From Drosophila miranda (lineage: Eukaryota > Arthropoda > Insecta > Diptera > Drosophilidae), in the NCBI RefSeq assembly GCF_003369915.1, contig NC_046676.1:15420001-15484000 (forward strand): 64,000 nucleotides of DNA, given 5' to 3'. The position numbers and the translations under genes were made by a program. Under the pieces are notes generated by a model. It was not told the DNA's origin. It did no database searches and saw only the letters and a list, made by a program, of their open reading frames with translations. Of the stretch, positions 33,324-46,300 are shown piece by piece (positions within the stretch are counted from its first letter, which is position 1; each line of letters opens with the position of its first letter).

Positions 33324-34681
33324 ATGCATGAGGATGACTTGAAAAGTCAATTAACGATTGCGCGGAATGAGATTAACAATTTGAGGTGCGTGCGAAACTT
33401 CCTATCCTTTCCGTTGTCAAAGTTCGAGTCTACCAGCGATTGATTTACCTTGACTACGCAGGCAGCAAGTGCGGAACCTACAGCATGTGCAGCGCAAGGA
33501 CATCGAAACAATAACCCGCCTGCTGAAGGACTTTCGCTGCGAAGGCTGTTCGAGCAAGAATGCCAAGGCCAAGGACGCCACTGACACTGACAAGACGGAG
33601 GCGGCGCCCGGGCTTCAGGGTCAGGTGCGTCTGAGCATCAATCACACAATACACACACACACTTTAAATCAATGCTAAACCGTAGGACGTCAATGGCAGT
33701 GGGAGCAGCAACAGTAACAGCAATGAGGACTCTGCCCACTTTCGTCCGATTGGCGTAATACGGACTGCCTTTCCGGAGAAGAGAGCCGTGCCGAGGCAAT
33801 CGGTTGTGGGCAGCCGCCTACGTAGCCTTATCCAGCTTAATGATGGCGTCTTTACCAACCCGGAGCACTCGCTGGAGGGACTGTCTGACTTCTCACACCT
33901 GTGGCTGATTTACCACTTCCATCGGAACAATGCCCATCCGAAGGCCAAAGTGGCACCCCCGCGCCTGGGCGGGGAACGAGTAGGAGTTTTCTCCACACGC
34001 TCGCCCCACCGACCGTGCCCCATCGGCCTGTCGTTGGTGGAAATAGAGAAAATTGAAAATGCTACCATCAGTTTCTTTGGCACGGACATGGTGGACGGAA
34101 CACCTGTGCTGGACATCAAGCCGTACATTCCATATTACGATGCGCCAGCCTTGAGCATCGACTCAGGTATGTTAGGCTCATACAAACCTGTACAACCACG
34201 ATTCTATCCAAATTTTGGCCTCGTGGCAGGTCGAGCCTCAGCTGGTCCGAATGAAACCAGCCTGGACTTTTACGACTCCCGTCAGGAGCCCGATGGCGAA
34301 GAGTCCGATCTGGAGCTATACGGTGCCGCTGGCTATGCTGTAAACAGCTCCGATGCGATTCTGCCGCCCCCGAGCGCCGTACGCGTCCCCAACTGGGTGG
34401 TGGCCAGCCATCGGTTGAGTGTTTGCTTCAACGAGCACGCCGAGGCCCAGCTGAAGGAGTTGCAGGTCGAGAAACAGTGCATCGTTGAAATCTTGGAGGC
34501 GGATCCGCGCTCAGTGTACCTGCGCACAAAATACGGCTCTCAGATCTTCACTTTCCAGCTAAGTGAAGTCACCGTGACGTGCAAGTTCGACGACAAGGCC
34601 GCCACAGTGACTGTGGTGCAGGTTCGCCGCAATGAAAATGTGCAAGTGGTCGCACTGGACTGCGATCAGCGCAGTGCTTAA
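33324..34681 (+). CDS. TRMO: TRMO-type tRNA (adenine-37 N6) methyltransferase, 406 aa
   Basis: Exons 33324-33385, 33462-33624 and 33686-34681 sum to 1221 nt. The TRMO/YaeB (UPF0066) family uses SAM to add the N6-methyl of m6t6A37 in ANN-decoding tRNAs. The N-terminal 75 aa form a short coiled coil (LKSQLTIARNEINNLR, then LQHVQRKDIETITRLLKDF) with a CEGC pair. The catalytic beta-barrel starts at FRPIGVIRTAF and shows LSDFSHLWLIYHFHRNN, STRSPHRPCPIGLSLVEIE and VDGTPVLDIKPYIPYYD, all diagnostic. A C-terminal region of about 140 aa matches the animal extension. The start ATG follows the GGTCACACT promoter block. Atg10 begins 246 bp after the stop on the same strand, so the pair may share read-through transcription. 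Confidence 0.93.
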
Positions 34682-34927
34682 GTTATAGTTGTTTTCCCGG
34701 ATGGCTTTGCAGGGAGATATGTGTTTAGCTTAAGTATTCCGTGTTTAGGAGCCTTGACGTTTCGATTTTGCTGTAGGACACAAGACATTCTAAAATATAT
34801 TTATGCTGCTTGTTTCTGAAGTAAAAAATGTGGTTTTTCATATTATTTATTAAGTGCGGAGGCAATCCATTGTTGTTTTAAGGTTTGTGTACAATTAAAT
34901 TTAACTTTCTTTCAGCACCGCACCAGA

Positions 34928-35546
34928 ATGAGCGAAATGACGTGGAAGGATTTCTTGAGTCAGGCCCAAGAGTTTCTCAAAATTTCCGAGCAGTTAGGTG
35001 GTGGCTGGGTGCTGCATGAAAAGGTATGTAGAAATTTTATATTATCGTAGCAATAAATAAAACAATTATCTTCCGTCTAGGACGCCAATGAGCCCAACAC
35101 GTTCCTCAAGTACAGCCATAAGATTAAATGCCAAGAGTCCAAAGATAGTGATTTTACTCTGATCAATGTGGACTATCACATAGTCTATAGTGTGTCGTAT
35201 CAAGTGCCCATGCTATTCTTCCAGGCCCATCGATCAGGTATAATCATCAAATAGTCAAATATTCAATTCAGTAAACGACCTTCTTACAGATGGAAGTCTC
35301 CTCGACTTGGAGGCCACTTGGCGTGTCTTCATGCCAGACACGGCGTCCAAAGATCTTTATCAGATGCTCACCCAAACAGAGCATCCCGTGCTGTTCCGTC
35401 CGTTCATGGCCCTGCACCCGTGTCGCACAGCTGAGGTCCTCGACCAGTTCGGACAGCCGAGTGCCAACCGTGTGCTCACCTTCATCAGCCTTTACGGACC
35501 GCATGTGAAGCTGCAACTAGCGAATGCCTACGGACTGAGCAAATGA
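34928..35546 (+). CDS. Atg10: Atg10, E2-like conjugating enzyme of autophagy, 169 aa
   Basis: Exons 34928-35023, 35081-35237 and 35290-35546 sum to 510 nt. Atg10 transfers Atg12 to Atg5, which is required for autophagosome formation in the cytosol. The protein shows the Atg3/Atg10 fold: LGGGWVLHEK, DYHIVYSVSYQVPMLFFQAH, then the active-site segment FMALHPCRTAEVL with the catalytic Cys after HP, as in animal Atg10. The length is close to the family norm. The start ATG lies just after a pyrimidine-rich AG (CTTTCTTTCAG, about 34909-34919), so a non-coding 5' exon spliced from upstream is possible. Confidence 0.95.
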
Positions 35547-36442
35547 AATGTATGTCCGGAACTATGTGGATAATTCGTATTTATTTGTGGTTGTTTTAAA
35601 CATTGATTACAGGAGTATACATGTGTGGATATTATGATGCTTGGGGAGCTCTATATTACAGTTTTACATTCGATTCGCTACCTTTTATACGGTTTGACCT
35701 TTTCATTGAATATTCTACATATATATATTAGAGGGCATTCCAGTGCCGCTCCTCTTCTAGGCCATGGCACAAATGAACATCCAAATTGTACAGTAAATAG
35801 GGGAACAACTATATATCGGGCTATAGTTATATAAGTTGCACTGATAAATCTACATTTAGCAAGCTTAAATTAAGCACTGCTCAAATGAACTAAGCTTTGT
35901 ACACCAAGGACTATGCCGCTTATGGGCCGCATTCATCTACTTATGCATTGCATAGATATTATCAATCATAAAAGTATATGTGTGTATTATCTGTAATAGT
36001 ATCGTAATATGTATTTTACAAGTTCCACTTGTCCTCTCCTCTCGGTTACTTTCACTTGTAATATCAGATAAATGTTACATACTTTCGATCATTTAGATCT
36101 GTATATTTAGAGCTAGGCATAGATAGGTATGTAAGTACATATGTATATCCTTAGAGCTAATTGTACTGTACACAAGCTAGACCATACTCGCAGTGGAGAG
36201 GCTATGCTTCGGTTCACTAATGTTAGGTCCTTCATTTATAATTAATGTTAACTGGCTACTGTGTGGCATTTGCTGATCCTCGACGCCGAAGCACGAGAGG
36301 CCCCGTCTTTCGACGCGACTTCGGCTTCGTGGGCGCGAGGGCATCGCATTGAAAATGTTTGTTTGCAAAATTAAATAGATTTATATGCATATTACTTTAC
36401 GTCTGCATTTGTAATCCAACGAAATACATGCAATACACGTAC

Positions 36443-36462
36443 ACATACATACATACATACAT
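36443..36462 (+). repeat. (ACAT)5 tetranucleotide repeat
   Basis: Five ACAT units in the intergenic stretch between Atg10 and Dgk. Confidence 0.85.
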
Positions 36463-36536
36463 TGATAAGAGTATAACTGCTATTGACTGATTGCGGAACC
36501 GTTTAGTGTGGCAATGGCAACAAAAGTAGTTAGCAG

Positions 36537-36674
36537 CTATGCTGTGGCCGTGTTTCGGGAGAGAGGACTTGGCACTGGCATCAAAACCTTTCGAGTGAAA
36601 GAACTGCCTTTGAAAATCGTTTTCTTACCGATGTGAACTTGAGGAACCGATTGAGGACTTTTTGATGGGGTCAG
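36537..36674 (-). CDS. Putative alternative terminal exon, 45 codons plus stop
   Basis: On the minus strand, a strong acceptor (CCCTCTTTCAG) precedes a phase-0 frame LTPSKSPQSVPQVHIGKKTI continuing FKGSSFTRKVLMPVPSPLSR and ending NTATA-stop. It is GC-richer than its surroundings and reads like a C-terminal tail. It lies 1.3 kb beyond the annotated Dgk stop. It could be an alternative 3' exon of Dgk, part of an unrecognised small gene, or chance. Confidence 0.3.
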   Translation of the reverse strand: MTPSKSPQSVPQVHIGKKTIFKGSSFTRKVLMPVPSPLSRNTATA

Positions 36675-37343
36675 CTGAAAGAGGGCAACGGAAATATTAA
36701 TTATATTCTTAAGAGGTATTTTTATGTTGCATACATTTTTAAGGCCTATTGGAGTGCTGATCCTCTCTCGTCGATTGCCTTATAAAGATCCCCAGAATCA
36801 AAATCTATGGAATATAGATTATCTATTTCGTGTCGCATCTAAAATTCTTACAACATAAACTTGCAGTTTTAAGTGGGTGTCCAACGGATTTTCGAGGCTT
36901 ATCTGGCTTGTTTGCAATATTTACTGCTGGGTACTTTTAAGATCTAAACATATACCTTAACTATATATACAGTATATATTTCTTGGATAGCTGTGTATGT
37001 ATACTTGGAATGTTTTTTGTTCTGAATTTATTGGGTGTATAATATTGGGTGGATGTTGTTGGCGTATTTCTGACTAATCTACGAGTATTGTTGTAATAAG
37101 TATTAGCATATATGTATGTATATACGATTATATGAAATATTTGACATATTTGAAGTATTATATATCATCTGTTCTTTGTTCTCATCTCAATATATGTACT
37201 CTTATATAAAAATTCATTTAAAGCTTCACCATTTAGTTGATATTTGTATATCAAATTACATTTCTTTAAAATAGTTTTATGTACAATAAACAAGATAAAG
37301 TAAAAATCAGAAATTCGCCCATCAGTGGTGGTTGCGGAAATAC

Positions 37344-37415
37344 GCCAGAGACCATGATATGTTTCATTTGCGGATCGTAGTCCGATCCAACACGCACCAC
37401 TGCAGGGGCAGTCCT
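37344..37415 (-). CDS. Putative 24-codon exon 3' of Dgk
   Basis: On the minus strand, the acceptor CATCATTAG precedes RTAPAVVRVGSDYDPQMKHI followed by MVSG, up to a GTATTT donor-like site. It is phase 0 at both ends, so it joins in frame to the putative terminal exon at 36674. The segment stands out from AT-rich flanks. The donor is weak, and the frame is also open for another 18 codons beyond it. Confidence 0.3.
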
Positions 37416-37959
37416 CTAATGATGACGGAATAAATTACTTAGTACTAGCTATACTCATACAATACACGAGTATCTCCCTATTCTAGGCATAAAATTCGCA
37501 CTACAATGCTGTTTCTTGTTGTTTCTCTTTGATCTACATGTAGTTTGTTCTGGTTTTGTTGTTGGTTGGTCTCATTTCAGTTGCGTTATTGGACAAGTTT
37601 TCGTAATCGTTTTTTAAAGTGGTCTTAAAATATGGTGTAATAAATATATGTGTATATGTATGCAATATACATACACCTAAAGCCTTCATATGGTTAACAC
37701 TGACGCGTATATATATGTTTGGGGTGCTTCCGATCCCCGCCTGGTATTTACACGGATCCCATCGGAGTGGAATGGATTCGACTGGTTTTGTATATTTGGC
37801 TACACTAAGACTAGTAGTAAAGCTCTGCAACTCACTCGACATATAAATACAATACATCATAAGCACATCTATATGTCTGTATATCGAAAGAAAGAATTTT
37901 AAGTAAACCAGTAAGTAATCGAGACGAGCCGTTGCTATCTGGGGCTAAAGCTATGTACG

Positions 37960-38079
37960 CTAGGCTATGTTATGGACGGTGGTGCTCCTAGTCACGATCC
38001 GAAATTCATCGTCATCCAGCTCATCGGCTGACTCTGCGGCCTGTCGGCCCATGAAGTCGGTCGATGCGCTGCGCCTGAA
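37960..38079 (-). CDS. 39-codon open extension after the Dgk TGA (readthrough candidate)
   Basis: Directly after the TGA at 38082-38080 the same frame stays open for 39 codons to a TAG (37962-37960). It encodes FRRSASTDFMGRQAAESADE followed by LDDDEFRIVTRSTTVHNIA. Third positions are GC-rich and the composition is protein-like (basic start, acidic middle). The canonical Dgk end, GFFNMLCS, matches where DGK family members stop, so this would be a readthrough tail rather than a missed intron; I find no splice pair that removes the TGA. Confidence 0.45.
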   Translation of the reverse strand, partial: FRRSASTDFMGRQAAESADELDDDEFRIVTRSTTVHNIA

Positions 38080-41000
38080 TCAGCTGCACAGCATATTGAA
38101 GAAGCCGCGTCTTCTCTCCGACCTGGCGGCCATCAGCATGGGCACCTGGTTCTTGTGGGTCACCTTAATCTGACAGGGCGGAAAGATACAGTCAATACAG
38201 TTTGGATCTTGTTCAGCCTCCGCTCTTACCGTGCAGGGCATCTGCATCCAGGGCTCTCCGTCGATCTGCATGGGAAAGGTCTTTTTGGTCTTGATTATGA
38301 CCTCACTGCACTGCGCCAGCCGGCGACCGGAGGCGCGCAGACCCGTCCGCACCTGGCCCATGTGCAGACAGTTCTCGAGGCCAATAACTTCGATCAAGCG
38401 ATCACCGATATCTGCAGTAGACTCCCGCTAGAGATACTCAAAGCAATAGGATCGTATAGGCCCACTTACCCTGTATAGCCACCGAAAGATCCACCGAGTT
38501 GAAACTGGTGGCCGAGAACTCCTTGTCGCTGGACTTGAGCTTCTTGCTTTTGCCAAAGGGTCCAGCGCTCTTGCGCATCCGTTTCTGGGACAGGTGCTCA
38601 CCCCACAGGTTGGAGCCACCGTGGGTGTAGGGGATGTTGAGCAGGGCCACTCCCTGCAGATGGGGCCCGTTGGCAAGGTCCAAGGCCACACCGTCGCACT
38701 GTAAATATTGAGCGAAGGTTATGCACTTCCTTTTTCTCCGGTAATCCATTTACAAGTCAGAAGGAGGAAAATTCAATCGGACAGCCCCCTGGATATTCCA
38801 CCCAATACTCCCGCCCCACTCACCACAATCTCGATGCTCTCGTGGAGATTCTTGCAGGATGCTGCAAACGTCTCAGACGTTGCATATTCGAAGTACCAAA
38901 GTTTGTTCTTCATCCGGCTGTTGAATTTGTGCGGATTCTTCTCCCTCTCCAAGTGAAACTTGACGCAGATGGCGGCATCCTGTGGAAATACAATCAGCAT
39001 TGGAATGGGCTCAGCCAATTACTTTATGATGAAAAGGTCAGCATCGAATCGACATTCACGGTCACGTTCCAAATGCACAGGCAAAGTTGGCAATCTCTCC
39101 CACAGAACCAATTAGATGGACGCATCCTCGAGGACAGCCAAGTATAGGAGCCATGTATTCAATAAAAGATAAATATTTCCTGACCAAACAGTAGCAAACG
39201 TAGCTAGAATGCATAGACGATGCATAGTCCCAGCCATTAGAGACTCACCCAAAGGAATCTGGCGCATTTCACCTCAAGCCAACAAGCTGACAAGAAAAAT
39301 GCTAATAATTTTTCCCTTAGAAAAGCAAAAAATTTATGTGAAAAGGGAAAGTTATAAAGGGGCTAGATCAGGGTTCACAAATCGAATAAGTATTTGAGAA
39401 ACTTTAAGCTCGAAAAGAGATGGTTGCAGGCTTCACCGAAGTGTCAGAGGGCATACTTCGTGCCCGTGACCTGAGGTCCATGTGCAAAAGGTGCATGTTT
39501 ACTTTATGCAACAGCAGGCATGCTCCAAAAGTGGAAATGGTGGATGGAGCGCGGAGATGCAGCGCGCCCACCCCGACTGCCTCCTATCGGAGAGCACCCC
39601 AAAGGGTTTCAGTATTTTAATTGCATATATTCCGTTGCGTGTCCGACTTCCGCCCTGTTACGTATACGTCACGTTGCACCTTCGGTAGGCCCATTTGTTA
39701 TTCATGTCAAAGTGCGAGTACGAGTACGAGTACGAGCACACAGGGCTCTCTGTTCAGGGCCTTGGCGGAGCCTGCCTGGCTTTCAATTATGGTCTGTTGC
39801 TTTCACAGCAAATAAGATTTATTACCGCTCCAGTGCAAATTGAATTGTCAACATGAGCGGGCACGCGTCTGCCTGCCTGGCCACGCTGCAAGCTGAAAAA
39901 TTGACGAAAACTTTTTAATTAGCTTGCACAGCCTGCCCCAAAAACTGTCACTTTCCGCTTCATGCACGGCCAGGGCGGTAAACTAATTTAGTGACAGCAC
40001 CAGCTTATTAGCATGCCTCGACCGCACTATACCTATTAGTCAGGCCAGAGCTAAGGAGGAGAGGGTGCTGGTGGACCGAGCGAGCAGGCAATGACAGCTT
40101 GTTTGCATTTGGGGGTCGCCCTCGGCAATGTTTGGCACAAATTTTGATTGGCTCTAAATGAGATGAGTTCGAGGGCGGGGCGGTAATGAAATAATTTGTA
40201 AACTCAAACGGGAATATCTAGCGGCAAAGACAGGGTCCCTGAAATCCCCCTAAATGCCATTGGGAGGCGCTTCTACTCATAAGATATACAGGCAGGTGAG
40301 CATAATGCCCCATAAAATGCACATGAAGCCCGCTATCTCTGCCCGGGATACATAAAACTTGGGCTCAAGTCAAAGTCGCAGCTCTCACAATTACACGTGC
40401 TGTGTGGTCTGTGCCTGGGGGTTTCAGCAGGCTTCACAGACGCTGTCAGCTTCATTTCGTCCTCATACCACACCATCTTCCACGTTCTTTTACCCGCTTT
40501 TATCATCAACGCACAAGTTGGCGCTCAACGTCAATTGTTTGACGTTAAACCAAAGAGTCAGCGTGAAATACTTTTCATGCTGTATTACCCCAAGAAAGGA
40601 GGATGAGGGGGATAAGGTATGGGAGTGATTCCACTCTCCTAGGAAAGCTTCCTCTGTGCGACTTTGGCCACTTGAGTGGGGCACAGGCAGAGACACACTA
40701 CACTCCTCCTAGACCAGACACATGTACCCGCACATACATAAGTGTTAAATGGATTTCGTGATGGGAGCGGGCTATCTGGTCGGGTCTGACAAGTGAGATC
40801 CCAACAGGCACTACAGCACCAGCAATAACATCATTGCCGACAGTTTGCTGTAGACGCCTACTGTTTAAACAGACGCACATCAAGTCATAAATAAACTAAC
40901 ACCCACACACGTTTGATGGGGTTTTTATTTCGGTTTTTGGTGCGGATTTTGTGGGATATTCACGGCACGGCACGGCACGGAGACAGACAGCACAGGACAG

Positions 41001-43338
41001 GACAAGGCACGCAATTGTGGGGGAGCATTAGGCTGATTTCAGTTGCGCAAGGGAGCGCAAAATGTTTGCACAAAAAGGATTTCAGCCTTAGCCGCCACTT
41101 GACAAATGGTGTGACCTTACTGAGCACACACCACCGGGCACACACTCGCAGAGAATCCACCGAACCATATGGGGATTGTACGTATTTACACTCCCGCAAA
41201 TACGAGACAAATACAGGCGGGACCACGTCTTGGCCGATTTGTACAACATTTCCGCCTTATTTGCCGTTCATTTCATTTCATTTTCGCTCTCGTTTTGCGG
41301 ACAGGACAGTCTTCTCCGGCTCTAAATTTGTCACTTAACGTTGCTTTATGGCCGCCTTAAATCCTCCCCTGATAAACGAACTGCAGGCGAGTATCTCTGA
41401 TTTTCTGGAATGCTCATTCCCGCTCCTGGCATTCGTGGCCTTTCATTCCATTCATATCATACTAAATTATTCAAAGGCCAGCCCCCTCATGTGAAACTTT
41501 GCAAACTTTTTTCCTTTTTTCTTTCCTCTCATTTCTATTTATTGCCTTCCCAGAGTGTATGTGCGAATGTGCGAGTGTGTGTGGGCGTGCGGGAGTGCGG
41601 GAGTTCGAGTGAGGCGTGTTTGTCCCTGGGGCACAATCTGTTACTTTTTCTCGACTTTGCGGTGCTGTGCTTGCCGTTGACTTGAGCAGTCACTAATTTA
41701 ACACTTGCTGGAAATTATAATGAGACAAGTTTCTTCCGGCTGTGACCTGGCCACAGCTTGGCTGCCTATTAATTTAAACGTTTTCCTCGTTTGGGGAGCC
41801 AGTGAGATAGGGATTCTCCGCACTTGGTCTTTCGGCAAAGGAGAGTCTAATATCGTAAAACATGGCATACCTTTTGGGGCCTACTGCGTTGCATGGGAAT
41901 TGGAATTTTCGATTGGATAAGAGCAAAGAAATAGCACAAATTGCACCTCATCCGGACCGGCACCTGCCTCAACCTCTGCTCACTCCCCTATCAGGAGAAT
42001 TGGCATTCGAATACAGCGAGGCATCAATGATGCAAATGTGCAGCTGATGACTGTGTGCTTAACTCTTGCCACCTCATTTGCATGCTCTGATGCTGCCTCT
42101 GCCTCTGCTACTGTTTCTACTCCCTGTCTATGGTCTGCCTCTGACTCCTCTTATCTGTGGCTCTGTTCGTATTCGTATCTGTAGCTGCCACCTGCCTCTG
42201 GGCTGGCATCTGCAATTGCACCGGCACCTGGCCACTTTGCATGCAAAATGTGTTGCAACGTGGCTGGCACACTCTCCTTGACTAATCGGCAGACATAGCT
42301 CTAGCTCAGGTGCTCTGGGGGATATGGCAATCGCTCTTCAGCATTCTGCAATTCTTTCGCACCCCGTGCCCCCTTCTAACCATAGCCCCAGTCCCTTTCC
42401 GTTCGCTTTATTGGAACGCCATTGTTTGAGTTGATTTTCCTTTCACTCGTTTCTGGCCTTTGGATACGAATGGAACTGAAGCGTATTCCCAGGAAATTTG
42501 CATGCCAAAGAGCTTTGCCTTTTCTTTATGGTTTCATTTGCTGCCATTTAGTTCTTGGGTTTGATTTCGAAATATTCCCTCCACTGCTGCCCATCGGTGG
42601 AGGAGTAGACTTTCTCGAGTAAGCCGGAAATATGCGGTCTCTTGGCCAGAATGCTGAATAAATGATTAAGTCAATTTATATGAATTATTTAGAAGCGCCT
42701 TGTCGTATGTTCCCGCTTTTGTGTTTTGCGAGCCGGGCTAAGGAGCCGTCGGTATACATATTTGCTGTTAATACTATAGCCTTGTGCCACACTAAACTTT
42801 CGTTTCGAAACATATTTCCTGGGCCTTTAATTGGAGAGCTATAACTATGGTCCTAGCTGCACAATCAAGTGTCAAATGCAATAGCCATGAAATCCTCATC
42901 TAATTATGGTAATGTGAAACCCATTGCTGCCGCAAACAGAAAATGGGAACCGAGATTGTCCCTGGAAATGCTCGGCAAGGCATCTGAAATGTGACCCAAA
43001 TAGAGCTGACACTAACAAAGACACTGACAGGGATAGTGTCCGCATAGTGTAGGCATAAGTCAAAGCTGGAAATCGGACACGCCGCCCTCACATGGCTCCA
43101 ACTGGGAAGCAACTGCAGTTGCAGCTGCAACAGATTCATTCAACACACAAAATGGAACTTACCACGCCGACGGAGAAATAATTGTTGATAATATTATACG
43201 GCACTGTGCAGTCCTTGTCAGACTGAACTTTGATGGGCTTCTGGGGCATGCTGCATGGGGCATTCGGTGTTGTCGGCGTGATGGGTGTGATGGGTGTTTG
43301 CGGTGTGCTGGGGTTCTGGGCCACTCTGCCATTGCCAG

Positions 43339-43371
<33 letters not shown>

Positions 43372-46300
43372 AGTTGCCGTCCTCCTCCTCTTCGTTGTCG
43401 TCGTCATGGTCCGACAAATCCAATGACAATGTAATTTGCTGTTTAAGGATGTTGTTTTGCTTATTGCGCTGACTGTTATTATCGCTTTGATTATTCCCAA
43501 ATGATGTTGCTGCTGTTGCTACTTCCTCTCCAGCATCCGATGCCAATTCCTGTTGAAGTTGTTGCTGCTGCTTCTGCTGTTGCTGCTTGTGTTGCAGCAG
43601 CAACGTCTCGAGTGATTGCTTTTCTGTTTCATCTGTCCTTCTGGCTGGTATTTGCAGGGTTTCCGCTTCATCTCCAGCTGCATCTCCAGCACCGGGCACC
43701 GCCGCGCCATCCGCATCCCCCTCAGCATCCGGCTCCCCTTCCATGGATGGCTGTGGCTGTGGCTGTACATTTCCACCGCTGCTGGTGTTGCTACTGCTGC
43801 TCCTGCTGCTCAGCGTGCCCCTCAATGTTGTCCTCATGCTCTTCGATTCGAACGTGGACATTGAAATGCTCTTGGTGGTTGTCGTTTTCATTGTGGCGGT
43901 GGTGCTGTCTCCACCTCCATCCTGCTGCCGCTGCTGCTGATGGTACTTCTGCTCCTCCTCCTCCAGCCGGAACTCGGTCGCTGTTGCCATCATAATCGAT
44001 GTGGCAGATGTGGACGCCGTTGGCTGCTTGCCAACGATGTTGCCGGTGCTGCTGCTGTTGCTCTGGCGCTCAATCTCCTGAATCTCCTCGAAGCGTTCGA
44101 TCAGCGATTTGTCCACCACAACACTTTGCGACAGCTCAATCACCTTCTGCATGTTCGAGTGCAGCGTCACCTACGGGAAATCGGATGGGGAAAACTTCAG
44201 TTAACATTCGGCAGGCAAAACCACGCCACAACCAATTTCCCCAGCTCTCGAAGGGCCACCCCAACGCTCACAAAACATGTTGAAGGCTGGCAGCGTCAGC
44301 ATTTGACCAGGACCAGGACCAGGACCAGGACCAGGACAAGGCCAACGCCCACTCTTCACGCCCTTCGACCAGGACGAAATTAGTTTGCGTAATCGTTCTG
44401 GGAATAGCAAACCCAATCGAATCCTTGCGGTTAGGTGTGCGTGGTAAGCGATTTGTGGTTAATAATTGGATTCTCTGGTCTGCCCACGCGAGCAGCCTCC
44501 CACATGCCTCCGATACATATGTGCGGTGTGCGCATACTTCTGGGAATTTGCTGATCGATTTACAACCATCCTTCAGCGGCAGCAGCTCTCCCTCTGGATG
44601 TGGGTGGGAGATCTAAGCTTACCTTGGGTCGGAGCTCGTCCGTTGCCGGTGTGTTGGTCACTTCGATGCTCCAGCGATCCAGCATCACGGTGGTGGCACG
44701 CTTGATCTTATCCATCAGCTTGGGGATGTTCTCGCCCTCGTAGCCGCCGCCCCAGCGCAGGCAGCGGGCCAGGTCGTTGCCCGTTCCCAACGGAATGACG
44801 CCGATGGCAGGTTGAGTGGCCAGCTCGATGGAATCTGCAGGAGGATGGGGCATTGATAACTCATGCCAGACGACCCCAGATGCTTGCACTACTCACCCAT
44901 GGCCTCGAGCACCCAGCCCACGGTGCCATCGCCGCCGCAGCAGATGACCTTGAAGTTGGGCAGATCCTTGAAGAGCGTGAGGCCTGGCAACGAGAAACGG
45001 CGAAAAATCAGCATCAGATAGATCACTTCCGACCGGATACGCACCCTCTTTGGGTCCACCCTTGGACAGGTCGTACACCTGGCGGGGGTTGAGCATGTAC
45101 TGGAATTTCCGCAGGATGCGATCCCCCTGCCGGCCGCCGCTCTTGGGATTGACGAACACCAGGAGAGGGCAACTCAGCTCGTCCGGCGGCGTAATTTGAA
45201 AATGCGTGGCCTGGTGGTGATGCATTTGGGATTTCTGGTTACGATTGCAATTTATAAAACAACAGAAGGCGGGACAGGCAAGGCAAGGGACGCAGCAGCA
45301 GTTCCAATCAATTTGTGCAATTTTAAGGGGGAATGCAAATTTCGATGGGTTATGGATTAGTAGCCAATTTTTGGTGTTTCAATGTAAGCCAATTTCTCTT
45401 TATGATCTCTCATGGGGAATCCGTGGAAAATCCAGCATCTTCTTACCTTGTGCGCCTGATTGACGGAGCGCTGACGATCCAGTACGGCCGGGCAGATGGC
45501 CGTGGGCGGTACAACCAGCTCCGCGTTCTCCCCCAGTGTGCATTCCTTCTTCACCGACGAGGCGCAGCGGTTGTGGAGCTGCCGGAGAGCGAATGAAAAA
45601 GTCGGATGGATGGACAAAAATCAAATTAGCCAAAGTGCAAAATAGCCTTAAAATGGCGAAAAAATCCAGGGCCTAGGAGGAAGGACGAAGAGTAAGAGTG
45701 TCGCGGACGGAAATGGTAAGCTCTTAAATTCAATTTCCACTTCATTGCTGGCCAAGTGGAATGGAGTGGGCGATTGGGGGAGTGTGGCTGCTCTTAAGTG
45801 TTCATTTTTCCCTAATGAATCCGATTAAAAGTTTGTTAGCGCGAACCAACGAAAAAATGGTTAATTTCGGCCCGAATGAGATTTATCGCGGATTTCCATT
45901 TAAATGCCAATTTTCAGGCAGCAATTTAGGAGTTGCCTTTTTTACTGGACTTACTGGACTTTTGGCTGCCTTTCTGCGGAACATTTCAAATGATTGCATT
46001 CGATAATCAAATCATCCGTACAGAAGATTGATTTGGAGTTTCTATTGAAAGTTTGAATCCTTAAGCTCAATTGTATCCACAAAATAACTCAAAAGGTTAT
46101 AACTTCGTTGACTCAGCTCACCCGATTTGACTAAATTGTAGACAAACTTCTTAGCACGAGAGGACTTTAAGCACATCACACGTATCTCTACCCATGAATC
46201 CCTATAACATTCTTAGATATTGGCTGTCAGAATGTTTGGCAACTGTTTGGCTTACGAAGAATTTGCAGATGCAGCAGCATCTGAGGAGGAAGTTTCCTGG

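Larger units (their letters stand above)
35547..37959. other. Atg10 3' region and Dgk 3' region
   Basis: This stretch is AT-rich with many TATATG and ACAT runs (ACAT repeat at 36443-36462). Two GC-richer islands with coding-like minus-strand frames lie at 36537-36674 and 37344-37415 and are listed separately. A third coding-like frame (36177-36350, minus, PSRPRSRSRVERRGLSC) has no clear acceptor. A TACGAGTA octamer is at 37080. Confidence 0.5.

Noticed and set aside
36519-36641. Plus-strand 40-aa frame starting MATKVVSSYAVAVF
   Set aside because: It lies opposite the putative minus-strand exon, has no promoter or splice context on the plus strand, and the minus frame has a good acceptor.
43501-43995. 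Plus-strand 164-aa frame rich in Leu and Cys
   Set aside because: It is the antisense of the Gln/Ser-rich Dgk exon; repeats keep several frames open.
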